Assembly: GCA_031282225.1 (NCBI GenBank)
Contig: JAITEC010000069.1
Location: forward strand, 1 to 11,460
DNA length: 11,460 nt
From: Oscillospiraceae bacterium
Lineage (GTDB): Bacteria; Bacillota; Clostridia; Oscillospirales; Oscillospiraceae
Direction of reading: 5' to 3'
The position numbers were made by a program, and so were the translations under genes. Under the pieces are notes generated by a model. It saw only the letters and a list, made by a program, of their open reading frames with translations, was not told where the DNA came from and searched no databases. The number at the start of each line of letters is the position of its first letter. Position 1 is the first letter of the stretch. Positions 1-6,792 of this stretch are shown piece after piece.

Positions 1-736
1 CGTTATAGCCGAACACGACGGGCGTGCGGATGACAAGCTTCTTGCCAATCCGGACGGTCCGCCGCAGATTTTCGAGTATGAGCTCGTTGCCCGCTCCCGT
101 GTACTCGCGGTGTTTCTCCGTGTCCATGTGCTTGATGTCCGCTATGACGAGATCCGCGTGTTCGTACACGGCCTCCATGTGCTCCGGCGCGCAGTGGAGC
201 GCCGATTCCACGCACGTGTTGACAGCCGTTTTATGACAGGCCTCCAGCAGCATGCTCGCGAACTCCCACTGGAGCATCACCTCCCCCCCCGAGAGCGTTA
301 CGCCGCCGCCCGTCCTCCTGTAGAAATTGCGGTCTTCTACTATCACCTTCATCAATTCCGATACAGTCATGCGCTCCCCCCAGAGCTTCAGCGCACGGGA
401 GGGGCACTCGTCTGTGCAGCGCATGCACCCGGAGCAATGCTCCGAGTATGGCGCGGCTTTCAGGACACCGCCGCCGTCAAACTCCAGCGGGCCGCGCTCG
501 CCGAGCGGGCACGCCTTTAGGCAGTACCCGCATTTTTTAAGCGATATGCACTTGTCCGGATAGACGCCTATCCGCTGATATGGAGCTATAGTCTCGGGGT
601 TGGAGCACCACAGGCAGCGCAGCGTGCAACCAGTGAAAAACACCTCCGTGCGTATGCCCGGGCCGTCGTGTATGGTGTATTTCTGGATATTCGATACAAG
701 CCCGCACGGCTCGCCCGAATCAGTCAAGTGAAGCAT
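1..736 (-). CDS. Glycyl radical enzyme activating protein (radical SAM), 3' end cut by window edge
   Basis: This protein puts the glycyl radical on the enzyme encoded immediately upstream, using S-adenosylmethionine and a [4Fe-4S] cluster. I translated 245 codons from ATG 734-736 to the left edge. Near the N-terminus NIQKYTIHDGPGIRT is followed by the radical SAM motif CTLRCLWC (Cys37, Cys41, Cys44; CX3CX2C). An inserted ferredoxin-like region has two four-cysteine sets (Cys63/69/72/76 and Cys101/104/107/111), typical of activases for the non-PFL members of the family. GGGVTLSGGE (143-152) is the SAM-binding glycine motif; it continues VML where many activases have PLL. The gene starts directly after the enzyme's stop (TAAATG, no gap), so the two are almost certainly translated from one mRNA. 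No strong ribosome binding site precedes it, which fits translational coupling. Family usually about 290-310 aa, so some 50-60 residues are missing at the C-terminus. Confidence 0.95.
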   Translation of the reverse strand, partial: MLHLTDSGEPCGLVSNIQKYTIHDGPGIRTEVFFTGCTLRCLWCSNPETIAPYQRIGVYPDKCISLKKCGYCLKACPLGERGPLEFDGGGVLKAAPYSEHCSGCMRCTDECPSRALKLWGERMTVSELMKVIVEDRNFYRRTGGGVTLSGGEVMLQWEFASMLLEACHKTAVNTCVESALHCAPEHMEAVYEHADLVIADIKHMDTEKHREYTGAGNELILENLRRTVRIGKKLVIRTPVVFGYN

Positions 737-3355
737 TTAGTCGAACGACAAGCTCGTGCGGCCTATTATGTCGTCCTGAAGGGCGCGGTTGAGCTCCACA
801 AAGTACGCCGAGTAGCCCGCGACGCGCACGAGCAGATCTTTGTACTCGTCGGGATCCTTTTGCGCCGCTATCAGCGTCTCTTGGTTGGCGACTGTAAACT
901 GACTGTGCATCCCCTTGCGGTGAATATACTCTTCCATCAGCGCGATGAAGTTTTCGCGGCCCGTGTCTCCGGCCAGAGCGCCGGGCGAGAACTTCCAGTT
1001 GAGCAAAGTGCCGTTCGTCGCGCGCGCGTGGTCGAGCTTTGTGACAGATTTGCATATGGCCAGCGGGCCGCGCACATCGTGCGAGCAGCATTTCGTGTGG
1101 ACGGCGCCCATGCAGTCGCTCACCGGCTCAAAGGCTTTTCTGCCGTCTATCGACGCCCACTGGTTCTGCCCGTGCGCTACGTTTACGGTGACGGAGTACG
1201 CACCAGGCTGGAAAAAGCCCCCGTGGGCGTTCGGGCGGTGTTCCACGTGCTTACACCACGTGTCCATGGCAAACTTTGCGAGCATGTCGGCGTAGTCGTC
1301 GTCGTTTCCATAGTGGTGCACGCGGTCGGAGTTGACGTAGGCATACAGGCTCTCGTAGCCCTCCCAGTTGGCCGCCACGGCGTCGAGCAGCTCTCCGCCC
1401 GTCACGCGCTTCTCGTCGAACACGAGTTGCTTTATAGTTGCAAGGCCGTCTCCGGCCGTGCCTATCCCAACGCCCTGCGGGCCGGAAAAATTGTATTTCG
1501 TGCCACCCGCCGTGACATCCTTGCCGTGCTCCAGGCAACCGTCCATGAACGTGGACAGCAGCGGCAGCGGATACATCTTTTGGTGCACGAGATCAACAGT
1601 GTTGAGCAGCGCTATCTGCCTGTCGCACCAGTACTCCATCTGCCTGTCATACGCCTCGAGCACTTGGTCGAACGACGTGAAGTCGTGCAACGAACCCGTG
1701 GCCAGTCCCAGGCGCCCGCCTATTTTGCCGCAGCGCTCCCAGCGCGGGCACCCTTCGCCGCAGTTGTAGCAGCGGCCGTCGTTCACGGCGAGCTCCAACA
1801 CGCGCGCGATGTTCATGTGCCCGCAGTCTTTCCAACCGTAAGCCTTGCCCGACGGGTCGGGCTCCACGCAACCGACCACCTGGTAGTCGCGCGCGTCGCG
1901 CACCTCCACGCTTGATGTGAGCATACTCGGGATGGCCACGTCGTCGTTGAATATCTTTGGCTCGCCCGTGCCCATGCGTATGAGGTTTGCCACTTTTATC
2001 TTGAGTTCCCACGGGGTGCCGGCGTGCATGCGCACCGCCAGCCACGGGCACGGGATGCGGATATGCGCGTGGGCGTCGAGCGACATGAAGGTGAGTTCGT
2101 TCGTGCCGTCCGCGCCGTCCTTTGTTATGCCTCCTACGGTGAGCGCGGGCCCTCCTATGCCGCCGTTTCCGAACGTGCGTATGAGGATGTGGTTGCGTAG
2201 CTTATTGAGATCCCACACCTTTATAAAGAAGTTCTCTATGAGTTCTTGCATCTGCTCGCGCGTGGATGCGCCCGTCTCAATATCTCGCTTATAGAACGGG
2301 TACATGTACTGGTCGAAGCGCCCATAGCACACGGAGTGGCCGTTACACTCTATATACACGAGATCTACGGCGAGATTCACAAGCTGTATCGCCTCCCAGA
2401 ACGTGCGCGGCGGGTTACAGGATATCCAGCGGCAGTTGGAGGCTATCTGGCGCAGCTCGCCCGCCCTGACGGCGTCGCTCTCGCCGCGCGCCATCTCCTC
2501 GGCCAGCTCGGCATACCTGTTCACGTGGCGCTGCGCCGCGTCGGCGACGATGCCGGCCGCCTTGTAGAACGCCCGCTTTTCGATGTCGGCGGGGTCGTGT
2601 AGGGACAAGGACGCCTCGTATTTTGTTATCTCCGCCCTAATTCCGCCCAGCCCGAGCTTCAGCAGGCGCTCGAACTCCAGCCCCAGATGGCCCGCTCCGC
2701 AGAATATGTACGCGTCGGCAAAGAACACGCCCTTGCCGTCGTGCGAGCCCTTCACCACGTCGTCTGTGAGCATGGAGCGGGTCATGTCCTCCACGGTGTT
2801 TCCGTCCCAGAAGTCGCGCAGCTTCTCCAGGCGCTCCTGCGTGTCGGCGGTATACGTGAAGTAGTCGTGCGTGCGCTTCTCGCTGTAGCCCATAAGGCCG
2901 TCGCGCATCTCGTTTACGACCCAGTTGAACCCGAACTCCGGGAACACCGGCGCGCCCTTCTTGTCGCAGCACAGACACCCCACCACGAGCTCGTGCGGGA
3001 AGATGTACAGCGGCGCCTCGTCGAGGATCTTCGCCACGGCATATGCCCGCTTGAGCAGCGCGGGCTCGCCCGAGTGCTCCCTGTAGGCCTGCGTCGTGAG
3101 TTCCGCGGCGTCGGGCGCCACGAAGCCGTTTGTCGTCTTGGCGGTTATGGCCAGTATCTTGTTTATGCGCTCGAATGGCGACGGATCGGGCGTGTTTCCC
3201 GATATCGCCACGCCCCAGTCCTTGTCGAACGGCTCTATAGGCTGCGGATCTGTGTCAATGAGGTATGCGTTTTTGTAGGTGTCGCGGTTTTTCGCCAGGT
3301 TTTCGTCGCTCGTAAAGCGCGTGCGCGCGGCGGCGGCTGTCGCTGTCGGACTCAT
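737..3355 (-). CDS. Glycyl radical enzyme, dehydratase/lyase type (PFL-like superfamily), substrate unassigned
   Basis: An 872-aa cytoplasmic, oxygen-sensitive radical enzyme. The glycyl radical motif RVAGYSAYF near the C-terminus places the radical on Gly847. The active-site loop GCVEP gives Cys496 (thiyl radical) and Glu498 (general acid/base), the pattern of glycerol/propanediol dehydratase, choline lyase and arylacetate decarboxylases, and unlike the Cys-Cys of pyruvate formate-lyase. NGHSVCYGRFDQYMYPFY (348-355 region begins with His340) and GAGHLGLEFERLL (His223) resemble the substrate-binding histidines of glycerol dehydratase, and Asp510 in GWKD sits 14 residues after the Cys as does Asp447 there; this alignment is by eye. 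A four-cysteine segment (Cys529, 532, 536, 542) follows the active-site loop. I chose ATG 3353-3355 over an ATG ten codons upstream because AGGAGGT lies 7 nt before it. No microcompartment targeting peptide or small subunit gene was recognised. Family membership is certain; the reaction is not. Confidence 0.96.
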   Translation of the reverse strand: MSPTATAAAARTRFTSDENLAKNRDTYKNAYLIDTDPQPIEPFDKDWGVAISGNTPDPSPFERINKILAITAKTTNGFVAPDAAELTTQAYREHSGEPALLKRAYAVAKILDEAPLYIFPHELVVGCLCCDKKGAPVFPEFGFNWVVNEMRDGLMGYSEKRTHDYFTYTADTQERLEKLRDFWDGNTVEDMTRSMLTDDVVKGSHDGKGVFFADAYIFCGAGHLGLEFERLLKLGLGGIRAEITKYEASLSLHDPADIEKRAFYKAAGIVADAAQRHVNRYAELAEEMARGESDAVRAGELRQIASNCRWISCNPPRTFWEAIQLVNLAVDLVYIECNGHSVCYGRFDQYMYPFYKRDIETGASTREQMQELIENFFIKVWDLNKLRNHILIRTFGNGGIGGPALTVGGITKDGADGTNELTFMSLDAHAHIRIPCPWLAVRMHAGTPWELKIKVANLIRMGTGEPKIFNDDVAIPSMLTSSVEVRDARDYQVVGCVEPDPSGKAYGWKDCGHMNIARVLELAVNDGRCYNCGEGCPRWERCGKIGGRLGLATGSLHDFTSFDQVLEAYDRQMEYWCDRQIALLNTVDLVHQKMYPLPLLSTFMDGCLEHGKDVTAGGTKYNFSGPQGVGIGTAGDGLATIKQLVFDEKRVTGGELLDAVAANWEGYESLYAYVNSDRVHHYGNDDDYADMLAKFAMDTWCKHVEHRPNAHGGFFQPGAYSVTVNVAHGQNQWASIDGRKAFEPVSDCMGAVHTKCCSHDVRGPLAICKSVTKLDHARATNGTLLNWKFSPGALAGDTGRENFIALMEEYIHRKGMHSQFTVANQETLIAAQKDPDEYKDLLVRVAGYSAYFVELNRALQDDIIGRTSLSFD

Positions 3356-3362
3356 TGAAAAT

Positions 3363-3369
3363 ACCTCCT
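3363..3369 (-). promoter_or_regulatory. Strong ribosome binding site of the glycyl radical enzyme
   Basis: On the minus strand AGGAGGT, a full match to the 16S anti-Shine-Dalgarno core, ends 7 nt before the ATG at 3355. It decides the start in favour of the 872-aa product and suggests high translation. Confidence 0.85.
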
Positions 3370-3378
3370 CCAATACTG

Positions 3379-3401
3379 TGCGCAAAGAAATATTTCGCGC
3401 A
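3379..3401. repeat. Nested dyad in the leader of the glycyl radical operon
   Basis: TGCGC and GCGCA (perfect 5-bp arms) flank the 10-bp palindrome GAAATATTTC, separated from it by AAA on one side only. It lies in the transcribed leader between the inferred start point near 3429 and the ribosome binding site, so it could be an operator or an mRNA hairpin. The shape is visible in the sequence; a function is speculation. Confidence 0.3.
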
Positions 3402-3435
3402 TCTCAATAATATTATAGATGCAGATTATATGTCT

Positions 3436-3465
3436 ATTCTACCTCAAACGCGGCGTCCGTGTCAA
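3436..3465 (-). promoter_or_regulatory. Sigma-A type promoter of the glycyl radical operon
   Basis: On the minus strand a perfect -35 TTGACA (3460-3465) is followed after 18 nt by -10 TAGAAT (3436-3441), five of six consensus bases. Transcription would begin near 3429, giving a leader of about 75 nt. The -35 lies only 14 nt beyond the stop codon of the upstream membrane protein gene, so the operon can be transcribed on its own even if some read-through also arrives. Confidence 0.75.
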
Positions 3466-3480
3466 CCGCCCGCCGGCGGT
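3465..3480 (-). terminator. GC-rich hairpin after the membrane protein gene, weak terminator candidate
   Basis: Directly at the stop codon the minus strand reads ACCGCC-GGCG-GGCGGT, a 6-bp perfect stem with a 4-nt loop. No T tract follows; instead the sequence runs straight into the -35 hexamer of the next promoter. It may slow or partly stop the his operon transcript, but it is not a convincing intrinsic terminator. Confidence 0.25.
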
Positions 3481-4184
3481 CAATCGACGCTCTCGCCCGT
3501 CTTTGTGAGTATGAAGCGCCGGACAAAGCGGCCCTGCGCCCCTGCGCCGCGGCGCGCTATATAGAGGTATCCGAGCGAGGAGAACACTGCGGCGCCCAGG
3601 AAATTGACGAGAAGGTCCTTCATCGTGTCATACAGCCCTATGTCTACATAGTCGCCTATAATAGTATTTTTTTGCATGTCCGTGCCCAGCGCGACGTCCA
3701 TTCCGAACTCAAAGAACTCCCACACCACGCCTATAGTCATGGAAAAGCAAAACGCGAAAATCGCCACGAACACGGGTGACAGGCTGATGGCGAACCTGTC
3801 CTCTCGGTTGAGGATATCAATGAGCGCCAGGCCTATCGCCGCCGCCAGAAAACCGTTTGCCGTGTGCAGCATGGTGTCCCATCCCTTGATATTGACATAG
3901 TATCCGGCTATCTCGCCCAATATTTCAGCCGCGAATATGAAAAACAGCACTATTGCCTCCAAGGTGTCGGGGACATCTATTTTTATACGCTTCTCCAGAA
4001 ACGACGGTATGGTAAACAAGGCGAGCGTCAGTACGCACATCAGCACGTTTTCCCAATTCGAGTTGAATATCTGTGCCACTAGCACGCCCACCACGAATAC
4101 ACGCAGCACCACGTAAAGCGCGAACAGCCGCGGGCTTCGCTTTATGCCGCGCGACACCTCGCGCAGCCTCTTCTTATGACTCAA
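3480..4184 (-). CDS. Six-helix integral membrane protein, YjdF/DUF2238-like
   Basis: A predicted inner-membrane protein of unknown function, 234 aa from the chosen start. Six hydrophobic stretches can be seen, beginning [17 protein letters not shown] and ending [13 protein letters not shown], with a basic N-terminus and basic C-terminal tail. Polar conserved-looking groups in and near the helices, [23 protein letters not shown] and [12 protein letters not shown], resemble the WD/H, WE and D motifs of the YjdF (DUF2238) family; I assign the family from memory of those motifs. No ATG precedes the first helix. I chose TTG 4182-4184, with GGGGA six nt upstream and an 11-nt overlap with hisIE; a TTG at 4235 (251 aa, 62-nt overlap) and a GTG at 4157 are alternatives. 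Last gene of the VOC-his operon; no link to histidine synthesis is evident. Confidence 0.85.
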   Translation of the reverse strand: MSHKKRLREVSRGIKRSPRLFALYVVLRVFVVGVLVAQIFNSNWENVLMCVLTLALFTIPSFLEKRIKIDVPDTLEAIVLFFIFAAEILGEIAGYYVNIKGWDTMLHTANGFLAAAIGLALIDILNREDRFAISLSPVFVAIFAFCFSMTIGVVWEFFEFGMDVALGTDMQKNTIIGDYVDIGLYDTMKDLLVNFLGAAVFSSLGYLYIARRGAGAQGRFVRRFILTKTGESVD

Positions 4185-4845
4185 CGCGGTTCCCCAATTG
4201 CGCGGCGCCCGTCTCCTGCTTCGCCTTGGAGTCAACCACGTGCCGCGAGCGCAGTTCCCGGCTCACGTCGCCGGGCGTTATGCCCATGCTGGCCATAAGC
4301 ACCAAGCAGTGGTACTGCAGGTCTGCCAGCTCATATACAGTCTCCCCGATATCGCCGCCCTTTGCCGCTATGACGACCTCTGTTGACTCCTCGCCTATTT
4401 TCTTGAGTATCTTGTCAAGCCCTTTTTTGAACAGGTACGTGGTATACGAGCCGTCTTTGGGTCTGTGCAACCTATCGAGCAGCAGCGCGTAGAGCTCGTC
4501 TGTCACATTGGCCGACGGACCCCCCGCCTCGCCGAAGCACGACTGCGCGCCCGTGTGGCACGCGGGACCCACCTTGTCTACCAGCACCAGCAGCGCGTCG
4601 CCGTCGCAGTCGGGCAGCACCTCGCGAACATACTGTATATTCCCCGACGTCTCTCCCTTGCGCCATAATTCGCCCCGGGAGCGCGACCAAAAGCACGTGC
4701 GCCCCTCTCTCAGAGTGATCTCAAGGCTCTCCCTGTTCATGTAGGCGAGCGTGAGCACCTCCCGTGTTCCGGCGTCTTGGACTATGGCCGGTATTAGGCC
4801 GTCGCCGCCGAATGTGAGTCCGTCGATATTACTTTTTGTAATCAT
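4174..4845 (-). CDS. hisIE: Bifunctional phosphoribosyl-AMP cyclohydrolase / phosphoribosyl-ATP pyrophosphatase
   Basis: Carries out steps two and three of histidine synthesis: removal of pyrophosphate from phosphoribosyl-ATP (HisE) and opening of the adenine ring of phosphoribosyl-AMP (HisI). The 223-aa protein has the HisI domain first (about 1-106), with [14 protein letters not shown], the metal-binding DCDGD (Asp79, Cys80, Asp81, Asp83) and [12 protein letters not shown] (Cys96, Cys103, zinc ligands). The HisE domain follows (about 116-202), with [20 protein letters not shown] and [12 protein letters not shown], the acidic pyrophosphatase signature. The roughly 20-residue tail after RSRH is not part of the known domains. 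ATG 4843-4845 overlaps the hisF stop as ATGA, which implies translational coupling. Length and motif order match fused HisIE proteins of bacteria; both catalytic sets look intact. Confidence 0.97.
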   Translation of the reverse strand: MITKSNIDGLTFGGDGLIPAIVQDAGTREVLTLAYMNRESLEITLREGRTCFWSRSRGELWRKGETSGNIQYVREVLPDCDGDALLVLVDKVGPACHTGAQSCFGEAGGPSANVTDELYALLLDRLHRPKDGSYTTYLFKKGLDKILKKIGEESTEVVIAAKGGDIGETVYELADLQYHCLVLMASMGITPGDVSRELRSRHVVDSKAKQETGAAQLGNRVES

Positions 4846-5600
4846 AGCCTGACGTTGATCCCCTCCGCGCGCAATATGCGCTTCAAGTCTGTTACCGTCA
4901 CCTCTCCAAAGTGGAATATGGACGCCGCGAGCCCCGCGTCCACATCGGGCAGTTCGCGGAAGAGCTCCGCGAAATCCTCCGCGCGTCCCGCGCCGCCGGA
5001 GGCAATCACGGGTATGGACACCGCGCCGCAGACAGCGCGCAGCAACTCTATATCAAAGCCGCGCTTGACCCCGTCGGTGTCCATGCTGTTTACCACGAGT
5101 TCGCCCGCGCCCTCTCCCGCGCCGCGTCTCATCCACTCTATCGCCTCTAGCCCCGTGTCTATCCTGCCGCCGTTTTGAAACACGTGGTACGCCCCGTCCA
5201 CGCGCTTTACGTCCACGGACAGCACAACGCACTGGTTCCCATATCTGCGCGCGGCCTCGCCGATGATCTCCGGGCGCCCTATGGCGCCTGAATTGACGCT
5301 GACCTTGTCCGCGCCGCACCTGAGCACCCTGTCAAAGTCTCCGAGCGCGCTTATCCCGCCGCCGACAGTGAGCGGGATGAACACGTTTTCCGCCGTCCGC
5401 GCCAGTATCTCTGTGAATATCCCGCGCTGTTCGTGAGAGGCCGTTATGTCGTAAAAGACGAGCTCATCCGCCCCGCCGTCACTGTACAGCCTCGCCAGTT
5501 CCACAGGCGACGACACGTCCGCGAGCCCGGCGAAGTTCACTCCCTTAACTACGCGCCCCTCGCGGACATCGAGGCACGGTATAATACGTTTCGTAATCAA
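4842..5600 (-). CDS. hisF: Imidazole glycerol phosphate synthase, cyclase subunit
   Basis: With the glutaminase HisH it makes imidazole glycerol phosphate and AICAR from PRFAR and ammonia. The 252-aa product starts [12 protein letters not shown]; the catalytic aspartates fall at the canonical positions Asp11 (CLDV) and Asp130 (VVLSVDVK). Phosphate-binding loops are VGGGIS (79-84) and IASGGAG near the C-terminus, and NSMDTDG holds the usual Asp176. The fold is a (beta/alpha)8 barrel. The start is TTG 5598-5600, with GGAGG ten nt upstream (5611-5615); reading further upstream would add a cysteine- and arginine-rich extension unlike any HisF. The TTGA overlap with the hisA stop (5597-5600) couples the two. 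No hisH is seen in the window, so the partner must be encoded elsewhere. Confidence 0.97.
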   Translation of the reverse strand: MITKRIIPCLDVREGRVVKGVNFAGLADVSSPVELARLYSDGGADELVFYDITASHEQRGIFTEILARTAENVFIPLTVGGGISALGDFDRVLRCGADKVSVNSGAIGRPEIIGEAARRYGNQCVVLSVDVKRVDGAYHVFQNGGRIDTGLEAIEWMRRGAGEGAGELVVNSMDTDGVKRGFDIELLRAVCGAVSIPVIASGGAGRAEDFAELFRELPDVDAGLAASIFHFGEVTVTDLKRILRAEGINVRL

Positions 5601-6319
5601 ACTGCGACCCCCTCCGCCGCAGCGAGAACGTCCACAAGGGCAAGCTCCCCCGTGTAGAGCGCCTTGCCGACTATGGCACCGCACAGGCCCAAGTCCCGCA
5701 ACGCGCGCACGTCGCCCAGCGACGATACGCCGCCCGAGGCAATTATGTCCACCGACAAGCTGCGTGCCAATTCTTCGTACAGCGCGATGTTAGCGCCCGA
5801 TAACAGTCCGTCTTTCGATATGTCCGTGCATATTATCGTGCCCACGCCCACGCGTTCCAGTTCGCGGCAGAAGTCAAACGCGCGCCGCTCCGACAACTCT
5901 GTCCAGCCGCGCATGGCGGCGAACCCGTCTTTGATGTCCACGCCCACGGCGATTTTTTCGCCGAACCGCGCCGTCATTTCTCCTACGAAACCCGGCGACG
6001 CTATGGCGGCGGTCCCCAGTATGACGCGGGCGACGCCGGCCTCTATGTACCGCTCCACGGTGCCCGCAGAGCGCACGCCTCCCCCGACCTGCACGCGCCG
6101 CGCGCGCGCCACTATCGCCCGCACGGTTTCGAAATTCGGCGTGGTCCCGTCGCGCGCGCCCTCCAGATCCACTACGTGCAAAAACTCTGCGCCGCATTGC
6201 GTAAACTGCCACGCCACGGACACCGGGTCCTCGCTATACACGGTCATGCGCGCGTAGTCCCCGCGCTCCAACCGCACGGCGCGCCCCTCATAGATATCTA
6301 TCGCCGGAAAGATCAGCAA
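5597..6319 (-). CDS. hisA: ProFAR isomerase (phosphoribosylformimino-AICAR-P isomerase)
   Basis: Catalyses the Amadori rearrangement of ProFAR to PRFAR, feeding the HisF/HisH reaction. The 240-aa barrel protein starts MLIFPAIDIYEG, with the catalytic pair Asp8 and Asp128 (GVDIK) in place. VQVGGGVRS and IIASGGVSS are the two phosphate-binding loops, and CTDISKDG is the conserved strand-6 segment. I chose TTG 6317-6319 because this gives the standard HisA N-terminus and length, and because GAGAGG (6331-6336) lies about 11 nt upstream; a GTG at 6328 is only 2 nt from that site. The ribosome binding site overlaps the stop codon of the preceding VOC gene. No tryptophan-pathway features mark it as a dual PriA, though this was not tested by alignment. 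Confidence 0.96.
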   Translation of the reverse strand: MLIFPAIDIYEGRAVRLERGDYARMTVYSEDPVSVAWQFTQCGAEFLHVVDLEGARDGTTPNFETVRAIVARARRVQVGGGVRSAGTVERYIEAGVARVILGTAAIASPGFVGEMTARFGEKIAVGVDIKDGFAAMRGWTELSERRAFDFCRELERVGVGTIICTDISKDGLLSGANIALYEELARSLSVDIIASGGVSSLGDVRALRDLGLCGAIVGKALYTGELALVDVLAAAEGVAV

Positions 6320-6334
6320 TATATGCACATCCTC

Positions 6335-6706
6335 TCAGTTTCTCTCCGGCACTATCTCCACCCAGTAGCCGTCGGGGTCCTCTATGAAATAGATGCCCAT
6401 CTGCTCATTTTTGAAACACACGCATCCCATCTCGCTGTGCTTTTTGAGCGCGGCGTCCATGTCGTCGGTGCACAGCGCCAGGTGTATCTCGTTGTCCCCC
6501 AGCTCATACGGCCCTTCTTTGTCGCGCAGCCACGTCAGCTCCAAGCTGTGCCCTGTCGTCCCGTCGCCCAAAAACGCAATCTCAAAACTCCCGTCCGGCG
6601 CGGGCATACGGAAATTTACGGAAAGCCCGAGCGCCTGTTCATAGAACTTGATGCTTTTTTCGATATCCGTGACGTTGAAATTGTTGTGGTTGAACGTGAA
6701 TTTCAT
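6335..6706 (-). CDS. VOC superfamily protein, glyoxalase I (lactoylglutathione lyase)-like
   Basis: A 123-aa cytoplasmic metalloprotein of the vicinal oxygen chelate superfamily. Two beta-alpha-beta-beta-beta modules are apparent. The four positions that bind metal in bacterial glyoxalase I are all filled: His7 (NHNNFNV), Glu56 (LELTW), His75 (EIHLAL) and Glu117 (YWVEIVPE). NVTDIEKSIKFYEQALGL and FIEDPDGYWVEI are typical family strings, and YELGDNEIHLAL matches the GloA core. It may detoxify methylglyoxal or a related adduct, but the superfamily is broad and many clostridia lack glutathione, so the substrate is open. It is the first gene of the operon, 15 nt ahead of hisA, with AGGGG about 10 nt before its ATG. 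Confidence 0.9.
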   Translation of the reverse strand: MKFTFNHNNFNVTDIEKSIKFYEQALGLSVNFRMPAPDGSFEIAFLGDGTTGHSLELTWLRDKEGPYELGDNEIHLALCTDDMDAALKKHSEMGCVCFKNEQMGIYFIEDPDGYWVEIVPERN

Positions 6707-6759
6707 ATGTACGACCGCCCCTACAAATTATTTCGCGCAGATGGCTTTTGCCAGGAGCA

Positions 6760-6788
6760 ATTATACGATACACCGGGCAAACATGCAA
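6760..6788 (-). promoter_or_regulatory. Promoter of the VOC-hisA-hisF-hisIE-membrane protein operon
   Basis: On the minus strand a perfect -10 TATAAT (6760-6765) is preceded after 17 nt by TTGCAT (6783-6788), a weak -35. The -35 begins 4 nt after the stop codon of the ABC exporter gene. The inferred start point near 6753 coincides with the small hairpin TGGC-TTTT-GCCA (6742-6753). No intrinsic terminator separates the exporter gene from this promoter, so read-through is possible. Confidence 0.65.
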
Positions 6789-6792
6789 GTTT

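Noticed and set aside
668..1915. Open reading frame of 415 codons on the plus strand
   Set aside because: It lies antisense inside the glycyl radical enzyme gene, has no family motif and is rich in Arg, Val and His, as expected of a GC-rich shadow frame.
2687..3358. Open reading frame of 223 codons on the plus strand
   Set aside because: Antisense to the N-terminal third of the glycyl radical enzyme, without motif or ribosome binding site.
5601..5684. N-terminal extension of HisF to an upstream ATG
   Set aside because: It would add a Cys/Arg/Gly-rich segment overlapping hisA, while the TTG at 5600 gives the canonical HisF N-terminus and Asp11/Asp130 numbering.
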